From Streptomyces sp. SA15 (GTDB lineage: Bacteria; Actinomycetota; Actinomycetes; Streptomycetales; Streptomycetaceae): a stretch of DNA of 64,000 bases. The position numbers and the translations under genes are program-made. The notes under the pieces are model-generated. The model did no database searches. It saw only the letters and a program-made list of their open reading frames with translations, and was not told the DNA's origin. Each line of letters begins with the position of its first letter. Positions within the stretch are counted from its first letter, which is position 1. Of this stretch, positions 42,394-50,305 are shown in pieces. The stretch is taken from contig NZ_NTGE01000133.1 in assembly GCF_002291145.1 (NCBI RefSeq), positions 1 through 64,000 on the forward strand. Direction: 5' to 3'.

Positions 42394-43188
42394 ATGCGCG
42401 ATCTCGGGGCGGGCTTCAACTACTTGCTACGGGGCCAGAAGTGGGTGGCCCGGCACGGCAAGCAATACGGCTTCGGCCTGCTCCCCGGCCTGATCACCCT
42501 CGTCCTCTACGCGGCCGCGCTCGTCGCGCTCGCGCTCTGGGGCACGGACGCCGTCGCCTGGGCGACCCCGTTCGCCGACGACTGGTCCAGCCCCTGGCAG
42601 GGCCTCTTCCGCGGCTTCCTCACGGCCGTCCTGTTCGCCCTCGCCCTCCTCCTCTCCGTCCTCACCTTCACCGCGGTCACCCTCCTCATCGGCCAGCCCT
42701 TCTACGAGAGCCTCTCCGAGAAAGTCGACCGGGACGTCTCCCCGGACGGCACCGCCCCCGAGTCCGGCCTGCCCCTGTGGCGCGAACTGTGGATCTCGGC
42801 CCGCGACAGCCTCCGCATCCTCGTACGCGCCGCCCTCTGGGGCATCCTCCTCTTCGCCCTCGGCTTCATCCCCGTCCTCGGCCAGACCGCCGTCCCGGTG
42901 ACCGGCTTCTTCGTCACCGGCTTCTTCCTCACCCAGGAACTCACCTCGGTCGCCCTCCAGCGCCGAGGCGTCGAACTCCGAGACCGCCTCACCCTCCTCC
43001 GCTCCCGCAAGCCCCTGATCTGGGGCTTCGGCACGCCGCTCGCGGTGTCCTTCCTGGTCCCGTTCGTGGCGGTGTTCCTGATGCCGGGGGCGGTCGCGGG
43101 CGCCACGCTCATGGCCCGCGAACTCCTCGGCGAGGAGACGGAGGAGACCGGGGCGGACGACGGGACTCCGAACGAAGTGCGTTCTTGA
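42394..43188 (+). CDS. EI24-domain (CysZ-like) membrane protein
   Basis: 264 residues with four main hydrophobic segments (LLPGLITLVLYAAALVALALW, GFLTAVLFALALLLSVLTFTAVTLLI, ALWGILLFALGFIPVLGQTAVPVTGFF, PLAVSFLVPFVAVFLMPGA). Matches the EI24/CysZ family; bacterial members include sulfate transporter CysZ, but actinobacterial relatives are uncharacterised. The ATG at 42394 has no ribosome binding site; TAAAGT (42381-42386) ends 7 nt upstream, pointing to a leaderless mRNA. It is followed by a MerR-type promoter. Confidence 0.85.
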   Translation: MRDLGAGFNYLLRGQKWVARHGKQYGFGLLPGLITLVLYAAALVALALWGTDAVAWATPFADDWSSPWQGLFRGFLTAVLFALALLLSVLTFTAVTLLIGQPFYESLSEKVDRDVSPDGTAPESGLPLWRELWISARDSLRILVRAALWGILLFALGFIPVLGQTAVPVTGFFVTGFFLTQELTSVALQRRGVELRDRLTLLRSRKPLIWGFGTPLAVSFLVPFVAVFLMPGAVAGATLMARELLGEETEETGADDGTPNEVRS

Positions 43189-43215
43189 CCTCAAGCAAGC
43201 TTGAGCTTCTACGTT
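43185..43215 (+). promoter_or_regulatory. MerR-type promoter with 19-bp spacer
   Basis: -35 TTGACC (43185-43190) and -10 TACGTT (43210-43215) are 19 bp apart. The spacer holds the dyad CTCAAGC-AA-GCTTGAG (43190-43205). A long spacer with a centred palindrome is the hallmark of promoters activated by MerR-family proteins. The ATG of the next gene is 6 nt after the -10. Confidence 0.8.
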
Positions 43216-43221
43216 CGTGAC

Positions 43222-43698
43222 ATGACGACCACACAGATCACGCCGCTCAAGACGTACTCCCACGAGGAACTGGCCGCCCAGCCCATAGGCTTCTGGAGCT
43301 CCGAGGCAGGCCGCCGCATGGTCGGCGCCCTGCGCGAGCAACTGGCGGTGGAGGACCTGACCCAGCCCCACTGGTGGACGCTCAACCACATCGCCGGCAA
43401 GCCCGGCACCTGGACCCGCGCCACGCTCACCGCCCGCCTGACGACTTACGACGACCAAGGCACCGACTTCGACGGCGTCTACGACGACCTGATCGCCCGA
43501 GGCTGGATGGCGGAGGAAGCGGGCGGCATGACGCTGACCGAGGAGGGCGAGGCCGGCCGACTGCGCGCCCGCGAGCGGAACCTGGGAGTCCACGAGCGGG
43601 CGCACCAGGACGTCGACCCGGCCGACTTCGTCACCACGATCAACGTCCTGCGCCGCATGGTCGCCAACCTGGGAGGCAACGGCAACCTGCCCGACTGA
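43222..43698 (+). CDS. MarR-like winged-helix protein
   Basis: 158 residues with start MTTTQITPLK at 43222. The middle (HWWTLNHIAGKPGTWTRATLTARLTTYDDQGTDFDGVYDDLIARGWMAEEAGGMTLTEEGEA) has the helix-wing layout of MarR/transcriptional-repressor-like proteins; the recognition helix is not as clear as in the gene at 35756. No ribosome binding site; -10 TACGTT lies 6 nt upstream, so the transcript should be leaderless. Expression is likely under a MerR-type activator encoded elsewhere. Confidence 0.7.
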   Translation: MTTTQITPLKTYSHEELAAQPIGFWSSEAGRRMVGALREQLAVEDLTQPHWWTLNHIAGKPGTWTRATLTARLTTYDDQGTDFDGVYDDLIARGWMAEEAGGMTLTEEGEAGRLRARERNLGVHERAHQDVDPADFVTTINVLRRMVANLGGNGNLPD

Positions 43699-43702
43699 CG
43701 GG

Positions 43703-44944
43703 TCAGCCTCCGGCCGCCACCGTCAGGATCGACCGCACCTGCCCGATGATGTCCAGCCGATTCCGTACGAACTCCGGATCGGTCACGGAACCGGTCGCCG
43801 GATCGGTATTGCCCGCCCCGAACTGCAGCACAGGCGTGTGCACATGCCCACCCGGCAGCGAGTCCCGCAGCCCCAGCCGGTCCCGCAGCAACGTCGCCCG
43901 GTAGGCGATCTCGTTGGAGAGATAGTTCCCGCCGCCCCCTTGACGGGCCGTCGACCCTTCCGTCGGCCCGTCAGGCCGTACGACGGCCTCGGTGCCGCCC
44001 GCCGGGATCTCGGTCACCTGCGTGTTGTCGTACACGGGGAACCGCCCGGTGTCCGCGGCCATGATCCTCTCGTACGGCAGGGTCGTCGTCGTCCACTGCG
44101 GCTGCGAGGCCGGGTCGCTGACCGGGACGGTCTCGGTCCGGCCGATGTTGTCGTTGTCAGGGAACCCGCCCCGCCAGGCCCCGTTGGTCCGCTCGACGTC
44201 GAACCGGCCTACACGCCCCTGGCTGACAGTGGCGAAGAGATCCACCTTCTTCAGATACGGCCGCAGCGTCCGCTCCACGGTCCCTTCCGCGAAGTCCTGC
44301 CACCGCACCGGGAACACGACGGTCTCCACGCGCGCCGGCCCGTCCGCGGTCTCGATCACCGTGCCGTCGAGCGCCAGCGCGGTGGCCCCTGAGGGGTTGG
44401 AGATCCGGATGTCCCGGTCCAGCGTGAAGGGGTCGAACCCGGTGACCAGGATCCGCTTGACCCCCTCGCCCCGCGGATAGCGAACAGCGGTCTGCCCACG
44501 CGAGGTCCGCTCCAACGCATTCAGCAGCGAAGCCCGTTGAACGTCACTCAACCCGAACCCCGGCTCCCAGGTACGCACATCCCGCGTCATGGCGAGCCGC
44601 GCCCAGTACAGCGGCCGGTCGTCGTCCCGACTGAGATCCCCGCCCGCCGGCCCCCGCCCCTGCGCCCGGTCGACGGCCCGCCGCCACAGCGAGGACCCTT
44701 CGCGTACGACGACCCGACGCGCCTCGGCATAGGAGCGGGCCGCGTCGAGCGTCTCCGCGAACTCCCCTGCCGTGGCGTCGAATCCGGAACGTTTGAGGAT
44801 CTCCTGGGGCACAGCCCGGTCGAGCCGCTGCTCCTCGACAGTGGGCGAGGGTCCGGTGTCGGCCGTCGCCGTGGTCGTGGGGGCCGCCAGCCCCGCCAAC
44901 AGGGCCAGTCCGAGTACGCCGATCCGAACGCGTATGAATGTCAA
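43703..44944 (-). CDS. Secreted pyroglutamyl-peptidase-like protein, catalytic Cys replaced by Ser
   Basis: 413 residues from a TTG at 44944, with AAGGA 11 nt upstream. Signal peptide about 1-28 (ending TATA). Residues about 164-375 follow the C15 pyroglutamyl peptidase I plan: VTGFDPF near 168, ISNPSG near 182, the Glu in FDVERTNG (Glu251), YLSNEIAY near 343 and GGHVHTP near 367 (His369). In active enzymes the YLCN position is the nucleophilic Cys; here it is Ser343. So it is either inactive or a serine-type variant. A helical N-terminal domain of about 130 residues precedes it. Its 3' end abuts the MarR-like gene. Confidence 0.7.
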   Translation of the reverse strand: MTFIRVRIGVLGLALLAGLAAPTTTATADTGPSPTVEEQRLDRAVPQEILKRSGFDATAGEFAETLDAARSYAEARRVVVREGSSLWRRAVDRAQGRGPAGGDLSRDDDRPLYWARLAMTRDVRTWEPGFGLSDVQRASLLNALERTSRGQTAVRYPRGEGVKRILVTGFDPFTLDRDIRISNPSGATALALDGTVIETADGPARVETVVFPVRWQDFAEGTVERTLRPYLKKVDLFATVSQGRVGRFDVERTNGAWRGGFPDNDNIGRTETVPVSDPASQPQWTTTTLPYERIMAADTGRFPVYDNTQVTEIPAGGTEAVVRPDGPTEGSTARQGGGGNYLSNEIAYRATLLRDRLGLRDSLPGGHVHTPVLQFGAGNTDPATGSVTDPEFVRNRLDIIGQVRSILTVAAGG

Positions 44945-45019
44945 GACAGTTCAGGTCCTTGTGTCGCCGTGGGGAAGCGCTGATACCGAACGGCGGCAGT
45001 ATCGCGTGACGGAAGTGGT

Positions 45020-45313
45020 CTACGCCATGGGGTGTGGCTCAGAGGGCAGCATCAGCATGGCGAGAATGAGCAACGGAACCACCTGGAACACAGCGGCTCC
45101 ACGCAGCCGGACCAGCCACAGCACGACACCGACGGCCGCCACCACCCCGCAGGTCGTACCCAGTTCGGCCAGCGGCGGCTCGTACGGCTCGTCGTCATAG
45201 CTCGCCGCCCACCCGGTCATGCCCGCCGCCAGCCACCCGTAGCCCACGGCCAGGATGTTGACGGGCAGCAGACCGAGTACCGCGATGATGTTCCTCCCCC
45301 TCATGCCGCTCAT
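45020..45313 (-). CDS. Small membrane protein of unknown function
   Basis: 97 residues (or 94 from the internal Met at 45304) with three hydrophobic segments: NIIAVLGLLPVNILAVGYGWL, LGTTCGVVAAVGVVLWLV and VFQVVPLLILAMLML. An acidic loop (DDEPYEPPLAE) lies between the first and second. No family is recognised. It lies alone between the pyroglutamyl-peptidase-like gene and the LysR gene, both in the same orientation. Confidence 0.6.
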   Translation of the reverse strand: MSGMRGRNIIAVLGLLPVNILAVGYGWLAAGMTGWAASYDDEPYEPPLAELGTTCGVVAAVGVVLWLVRLRGAAVFQVVPLLILAMLMLPSEPHPMA

Positions 45314-45352
45314 CCTCGCCCTGGGGGCCGGCGAGCGCCTGAGTACCCGTAC

Positions 45353-46285
45353 CTAGGCCAGCAGGCGGGCGGCCGCCTCCCGCAGTGCCCCGAGGAAGGC
45401 CTCCGCGGCCGGTGTGAGCGACCGCCCCCGTATGGTCGCCGCGTATACGGCCCGCGCGGGCGCCCCTTTGTCCAGCACCGGCAGCAGGGCGACATCCGGG
45501 CGCACCGACTCGGCGGCGAGCGCCGGCACCAGGGTCACGCCGAGCCCGGCGGCGACGTATCCCTGCTTGGCGGTCCACTCGCCGACGACATGCGCGATCC
45601 GAGGCCGAAAGCCCTGGCGCACGGCCGCGTCGAGCAGCGTGCCTTCGGGGCGCGCACTGCCGGAGATCCAGTCGGCGTCGGCCAGTTGGCCGAGCCGCAC
45701 CGGTCCGCCGTCCGCCAGCGGGTGATCGGCGGGCACGGCGACGTACAGCGACTCGTCGAGGAGGTGATGGAGTGCGTACGCCGACGGCAGGGCGCCGCCC
45801 GTCGAGGAGACGACCGCCAGATCGAGATGCCCGGCGGTCAGCCGTTCCAGCAGCACGGGCGTGAAGCCCTCCTCACGGGAGACATGGACGCCGGGGTGAC
45901 CCGCACGGAAGGTGGCGAGAGCCTGCGGCACCAGCGCGGCATCGGCCGAGGCGTACGCCCCGAACCGGAGCCGCCCACCGGCCACTTCGCGCAGGGCCGC
46001 CAACTCGCGCCCGGCCCCCTGCAATGCCTCGACGACCGCCTCCGCGTGCGGCACGAGCAACCGCCCGGCCTCGGTCAGCCGCACGCCCCTGGGCAACCGA
46101 TCGAACAGCGGGCCTCCGCCCAGCGCCCCCTCCAGTGAGGAGACCTGCCGCGACACGGCGGATTGGGTCCACCCGAGTCTCCGCGCGGCCACCGTGAACG
46201 AACCGTGCCGGGCGACTTCGAGGAACACGCGCAGCCAGACCGTGGAGACATCCGGAACGTCGGTCGAGGGATGCGAGTTCGGCAT
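45353..46285 (-). CDS. LysR-family regulator
   Basis: 310 residues. The N-terminal helix-turn-helix is VWLRVFLEVARHGSFTVAARRLGWTQSAVSRQVSSLEGALG; the C-terminal substrate-binding domain runs from about 95 to 300. The start at 46285 is chosen because TAGCAT (46298-46293) ends 7 nt upstream; an ATG at 46294 would sit inside that hexamer. It is divergent from ridA, and a T-N11-A box (46302-46316) lies between, so it probably controls ridA and itself in response to a small metabolite. Confidence 0.88.
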   Translation of the reverse strand: MPNSHPSTDVPDVSTVWLRVFLEVARHGSFTVAARRLGWTQSAVSRQVSSLEGALGGGPLFDRLPRGVRLTEAGRLLVPHAEAVVEALQGAGRELAALREVAGGRLRFGAYASADAALVPQALATFRAGHPGVHVSREEGFTPVLLERLTAGHLDLAVVSSTGGALPSAYALHHLLDESLYVAVPADHPLADGGPVRLGQLADADWISGSARPEGTLLDAAVRQGFRPRIAHVVGEWTAKQGYVAAGLGVTLVPALAAESVRPDVALLPVLDKGAPARAVYAATIRGRSLTPAAEAFLGALREAAARLLA

Positions 46286-46292
46286 GACTGCC

Positions 46293-46336
46293 ATGCTAGA
46301 CATTCGCTTGTCGCATTCCGGGTCCCGGCCTAGCGT
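46293..46336. promoter_or_regulatory. Divergent lysR/ridA promoter with LysR box
   Basis: For ridA: -35 TTGTCG (46308-46313), 17-bp spacer, -10 TAGCGT (46331-46336), ATG at 46344. For lysR: -10 TAGCAT (46298-46293). The near palindrome ATTCGCTTGTCGCAT (46302-46316) contains TTCGCTTGTCGCA, a T-N11-A LysR site that overlaps the ridA -35. Confidence 0.7.
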
Positions 46337-46343
46337 CGATGGC

Positions 46344-46736
46344 ATGCAGATCACGTTGGATAACCCCGCCTCCGCCCCCGGCCCCCTCAGTCCCTACTAC
46401 TCCCAGGTCGCGCGCGTCGAACACGCGGACGGCAGCGCCCTGTTGTTCGTCTCTGGGCAGATCGCCGAGGGCGCCACGCTCGCCGAGCAGAGCCGGGGTG
46501 TCTTCGAGACGCTGGAAGCACTGCTGAACGCACACGGGGCGAGCCTGGCCGACGTCATCAACATCCGCACGTACCTCACGGACATCGGCAGGCTAGAGGA
46601 ATACGGCGCCGTACGACGGGAGTTCCTCACCGGGACCCCTCCCACCAGCATGACCTTCGAGGTGCCCCGGCTGTTCCGGCCGGAGGCGCAGATCGAGATC
46701 GAAATCGTGGCGGCCGTACCGGCCGGGCAGCGGTAG
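46344..46736 (+). CDS. RidA/YjgF-family protein
   Basis: 130 residues of the RidA fold: SQVARVEHADGSALLFVSGQIAEGATLAEQ, then FETLEALLNAHGASLADVINIRTYLTDI and the C-terminal EIEIVAAV. Classical RidA hydrolyses reactive enamine/imine intermediates from PLP enzymes; this one lacks the exact C-terminal consensus and may belong to another RidA subgroup with a different substrate. The ATG follows TAGCGT by 7 nt with no ribosome binding site, so the message is probably leaderless. LysR control is likely from the divergent arrangement. Confidence 0.85.
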   Translation: MQITLDNPASAPGPLSPYYSQVARVEHADGSALLFVSGQIAEGATLAEQSRGVFETLEALLNAHGASLADVINIRTYLTDIGRLEEYGAVRREFLTGTPPTSMTFEVPRLFRPEAQIEIEIVAAVPAGQR

Positions 46737-47084
46737 TTCAGGGGGCATGATGCCGCCTCGGTGGCGATCGGAAGGCGCGCCCTCGGGCACCCGATCCGGC
46801 TGGGGGCACCTCCCAGGCCCTTAAGGCACTGGGGGAGGACGGCACCGCCCCGCACCCACCAGAGCGATGGGTGTGGGCATCGGACCGTCCAGGCCGGATA
46901 CGGCGCCCGGGGGCGTGAGGCTCTGCCCATCAGCGGCCTCCGGCCGCGGGCCGCCCCCGCGTTCCCGGACCACGGACACGATCCGTGCGTGCCGGACGCG
47001 GAGCGAAAGCGGGGGACCAGTGTGCCCAACACCGTTCGGGGCACGCGGCTGAGCATGGGTTCTGGCAACAGGACTCACTCCCGC
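46737..47084. other. 348-bp gap without a convincing gene
   Basis: Open frames here lack a codon-usage pattern that stands out and a ribosome binding site. I see one hairpin, CTCCCAG (46810-46816) with CTGGGGGAG (46829-46837), of a dispersed-repeat type common in Streptomyces, which could end ridA transcription. The rest may be the remains of a lost gene; nothing is recognisable. Confidence 0.55.
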
Positions 47085-47654
47085 TCAGTCTCTAGGAACG
47101 GTCTCGCCCATCAACCCCAGAAAGTCCCGAAACGCCCCCGCCATGTCCACCGACTCCGGGTCCAGCAGCCACTGGTACTGCAGCCCGTCCATCACGGCGA
47201 CCAGCAGGGGGGCCGCGCGCTCGGGTGTGAGGCCGTTCGGCAGCCGGTCGCCGTACTCGGTGCGCAGGACCGTCGCCATCGACTCGCGTACCCGGCCGTA
47301 CCGCTCGGTGAAGTACGCCCGCGCCGGATGTCCCTCCGTCACGCTCTCGCCGAGCAGCGCCGAGAAGGTCTGGATGATGCCGGGCCGCATCGCGTTGTAC
47401 TCGACGAGTGAGGCGAGCAGGTCGGTCCGCCACGGCCCGGCGGGCACCGCGTCCCACTTGTCCCGCTCCTCGAGGACGGCCACGAGCAGGGTGTCCTTCG
47501 TCGGGAAGTAGTGCAGCAGGCCCTGCTGGGTCAGTCCGACCCGTTCCGCCACGGCGGCCAGGCTCGCCCCCCGGTAGCCGCGCTCGGCGATGACCTCGAG
47601 GGCGGCCTGGACGATCTCAGCGCGTCGTTCCGCGCTCCTGGTCCTGGCGTTCAT
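47085..47654 (-). CDS. TetR-family regulator
   Basis: 189 residues from the ATG at 47654. Helix-turn-helix at about 10-55 (RRAEIVQAALEVIAERGYRGASLAAVAERVGLTQQGLLHYFPTKDTLL). The start has no ribosome binding site; TACGGT (47666-47661) ends 6 nt upstream, again a leaderless pattern. It is divergent from a GH3 beta-glucosidase and is the obvious candidate to repress it. In-frame ATGs at 47672 and 47681 are alternatives. Confidence 0.88.
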   Translation of the reverse strand: MNARTRSAERRAEIVQAALEVIAERGYRGASLAAVAERVGLTQQGLLHYFPTKDTLLVAVLEERDKWDAVPAGPWRTDLLASLVEYNAMRPGIIQTFSALLGESVTEGHPARAYFTERYGRVRESMATVLRTEYGDRLPNGLTPERAAPLLVAVMDGLQYQWLLDPESVDMAGAFRDFLGLMGETVPRD

Positions 47655-47660
47655 GGCGTC

Positions 47661-47704
47661 ACCGTACGGCATCCCGAACATCGAAATATAACGCCAGCGT
47701 AACG
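47661..47704. promoter_or_regulatory. Divergent tetR/GH3 control region
   Basis: Minus -10 TACGGT at 47666-47661. TAACGCCAGCGTAACG (47689-47704) is a near palindrome (TAACGC-CA-GCGTAA) just upstream of an AT-rich TCGAAATA. It lies 73 bp before the GH3 start and is a candidate TetR operator. Confidence 0.5.
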
Positions 47705-47776
47705 AAACCTACCGGCCTACAGGCGGCAGGTGCACGATGGGTAGGGCACCGAACGGACTTCAACGAGGAGGCACCG

Positions 47777-50233
47777 ATGGCGGCACCGCAGGAAACGGCC
47801 GACGAGACCCGCGAGGCGGCCGTTGAGGCCGCCCTCCGCAAGCTCGACCTGGACGCCAAGGCCCGGCTGCTGGCCGGCCAGGACATGTGGTCCCTGCCCG
47901 CACTGCCGGAGATCGGCCTGAAGTCCCTCGTCATGTCCGACGGCCCGATCGGCGTCCGGGGCGTGCGCTGGACCGCCGACGACCCGTCCATCGCGCTGCC
48001 CTCGCCGACCGCCCTCGCCGCCACCTGGGACCCTGAACTCGCTCGCAGGGCCGGGGTGCTGCTCGCCCAGGAGGCCCGCCGCAAGGGCGTCCACGTCCTG
48101 CTCGCCCCCACCGTCAACCTGCACCGCTCCCCGCTCGGCGGCCGCCACTTCGAGGCCTACAGCGAGGACCCGTACCTGACCGGGGTCATCGGTACCGGCT
48201 ACGTCCAGGGCGTTCAGGCCGGCGGCGTCGGCACCACCGTCAAGCACTTCGTCGCCAACGACGCCGAGACCGACCGCCTCACCGTGAACAACCTGATCTC
48301 CGAACGCGCCCTGCGCGAGCTCTACCTCGCCCCCTTCGAGGCGATCGTGGAGAACGCCCACCCCTGGGGCATCATGACCGCCTACAACTCGGTCAACGGC
48401 ACGACCATGACCGAGCACCGCTACCTCGTGAACGAGATCCTGCGCGACGAATGGGGCTTCGACGGCGTCAACGTCTCCGACTGGACCGCCGCCCGATCGA
48501 CCGTGGGGGCCATCGAGGGCGGGCTCGACGTCGCCATGCCCGGCCCGAAGACCGTGTACGGCGAGGCGCTCGCGCAAGCCGTACGGGACGGCGAGGTCGA
48601 GGAGGCCAAGGTCGACGCGGCCGTGCGCAACGTCCTGCGGCTCGCCGCCCGCGTCGGCATCCTGGAGGGCGCCGAGCCGGCGGTGACCGAGCTGCCGGAC
48701 ACCGTCGACGGCGAGGCTCTGGCCCGCGAGATCGCCCGCCGCTCCTTCGTCCTCGTCCGCAACGAGCGGGACGCCCTGCCCCTGAAGCCCCACGGCACGG
48801 TCGCCCTCATCGGCGCCGCCGCCCGCGACGCCCGCGTCCTCGGCGGCGGCTCCGCCACCGTCTTCCCCGCCCGGATCGTCTCCCCGCTCGACGGCCTCAC
48901 CGCCGCCCTCCCCGACGGCAGCCTCAGCTACGCCGTAGGCGCCGACCCGAACACCGAACTCGCCGTCGCCGACCAGGGCTTCGAGCTGCGGGCCGTCTGC
49001 CGCGCCGCCGACGGAGACGTCATCGGGACCGGCTCCGCCCCGAACGGCCTCATCCAGTGGATGGGTACGGACCTCCCCGACGGCGTCACCCACGACCGCC
49101 TGCACACCGTGGAACTGACCGGCACCTTCACCCCACGCGAGACCGGCCCCCACACCTTCGGCATCAAGGGCATGGGCGCGTTCACCCTGCGGATCGACGG
49201 CACCACGTACTACGACGACGTCCAACGCCCCGCCGAGGACGAGCCCTTCGCCGCCTTCTTCGGCGCCCCCGTGCCCCGGGCCCAGCCCGAACTCACCGCA
49301 GGGGAACCGGTGGAGGTGTCCCTCACCCATGAGGTCGCCGTTTCCGAGGACCACCCCATGAAGGTGATCGGTTTCACCCTCGCCCACCAGGAGCCGCAGC
49401 GCGACCCCGAGGAACTGTTCGCCGAGGCGGTGGCCGCCGCCCGGGCCGCCGACACCGCCGTCGTCGTGGTCGCCACCACCGAACGCGTCGAGTCGGAGGG
49501 CTTCGACCGCACGGACCTCACCCTCCCCGGCCGCCAGGACGACCTGGTCCGCGCGGTCGCCGCCGCCAACCCGAACACCGTCGTGGTCGTCAACTCCGGC
49601 TCCCCGGTGGAACTGCCCTGGCGCGACCAGGTCGCCGCCGTCCTGCTCGGCTGGTTCCCCGGCCAGGAGGGCGGCGCCGCCCTGGCGGACGTACTGACCG
49701 GCGAACACGAGCCCGGCGGCCGACTGCCGACCACCTGGGGCTCACTCGCCGACGCCCCGGTCACCCAGGTCGTCCCGCGAGACGGCGAACTCCCGTACCG
49801 CGAGGGCCTGTTCATCGGCTACAGCGCCTGGGAGAAGGAGAGCAGGACACCCTCGTACCCCTTCGGTCACGGACTCGGCTACACCGACTGGACGTACGAA
49901 TCGGTCGAGGTGAAGGGCACGACCGTCCGGGTCCGCCTCCGCAACTCCGGTACACGCGCGGGCCGCGAAGTCGTCCAGGTCTACCTGGCGCCCGCCGAAG
50001 CCGAAGCCGAAGCCGAAGCCGGAGCCGAGCGCCCGGCGCGCCGGCTGGCCGGGTTCGCGGCGGTGGAGGCCCCTCCCGGCGAGGTCGTCGAGGTCACCGT
50101 GGAACTGCCCCGCCGGGCGTTCGAGATCTGGGACGAGAAGACCGACGAGTGGTCGTTTGTGAAGGGTTCGTACGAGATCCAGGTCGGGCGCTCGATCTCC
50201 GACCGCCGCCTCACCGCGACAACTAACGTCTGA
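47777..50233 (+). CDS. GH3 beta-glucosidase with PA14 insert
   Basis: 818 residues, no signal peptide, so intracellular. The (beta/alpha)8 domain holds VKHFVAND near 157 and the nucleophile Asp in NVSDWTAA near 236. The second sandwich domain starts near 310 (RRSFVLVRNERDALPL). A PA14 insert follows (TGTFTPRETGPHTFGIKGMGAF, about 450-475), and a fibronectin III-like domain forms the C-terminus (from about 700). The order is that of KmBglI-type GH3 enzymes. It hydrolyses beta-glucosides or related oligomers such as cellobiose or xylobiose. The ATG has GAGGAGG 6 nt upstream. A (GCCGAA)n repeat codes an EAEAEA linker near residue 740. Probably under the divergent TetR. Confidence 0.9.
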   Translation: MAAPQETADETREAAVEAALRKLDLDAKARLLAGQDMWSLPALPEIGLKSLVMSDGPIGVRGVRWTADDPSIALPSPTALAATWDPELARRAGVLLAQEARRKGVHVLLAPTVNLHRSPLGGRHFEAYSEDPYLTGVIGTGYVQGVQAGGVGTTVKHFVANDAETDRLTVNNLISERALRELYLAPFEAIVENAHPWGIMTAYNSVNGTTMTEHRYLVNEILRDEWGFDGVNVSDWTAARSTVGAIEGGLDVAMPGPKTVYGEALAQAVRDGEVEEAKVDAAVRNVLRLAARVGILEGAEPAVTELPDTVDGEALAREIARRSFVLVRNERDALPLKPHGTVALIGAAARDARVLGGGSATVFPARIVSPLDGLTAALPDGSLSYAVGADPNTELAVADQGFELRAVCRAADGDVIGTGSAPNGLIQWMGTDLPDGVTHDRLHTVELTGTFTPRETGPHTFGIKGMGAFTLRIDGTTYYDDVQRPAEDEPFAAFFGAPVPRAQPELTAGEPVEVSLTHEVAVSEDHPMKVIGFTLAHQEPQRDPEELFAEAVAAARAADTAVVVVATTERVESEGFDRTDLTLPGRQDDLVRAVAAANPNTVVVVNSGSPVELPWRDQVAAVLLGWFPGQEGGAALADVLTGEHEPGGRLPTTWGSLADAPVTQVVPRDGELPYREGLFIGYSAWEKESRTPSYPFGHGLGYTDWTYESVEVKGTTVRVRLRNSGTRAGREVVQVYLAPAEAEAEAEAGAERPARRLAGFAAVEAPPGEVVEVTVELPRRAFEIWDEKTDEWSFVKGSYEIQVGRSISDRRLTATTNV

Positions 50234-50247
50234 TCCGGGACACGTCC

Positions 50248-50295
50248 CACGAGCAGCCCCGGCCCGGGACCTGACACCTTGGGCCGGGGCTCGTG
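50248..50295. terminator. Bidirectional terminator between GH3 and epimerase genes
   Basis: CACGAGCAGCCCCGGCCC (50248-50265) pairs with GGGCCGGGGCTCGTG (50281-50295) around a 15-nt loop, with a two-base bulge. It lies between two convergent 3' ends. Confidence 0.85.
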
Positions 50296-50305
50296 TCGTA
50301 CCGAC

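Noticed and set aside
46761..47411. Plus-strand frame in the gap after ridA
   Set aside because: Runs into the antisense of the TetR gene and has a noncoding composition; the gap is better described as having no gene.
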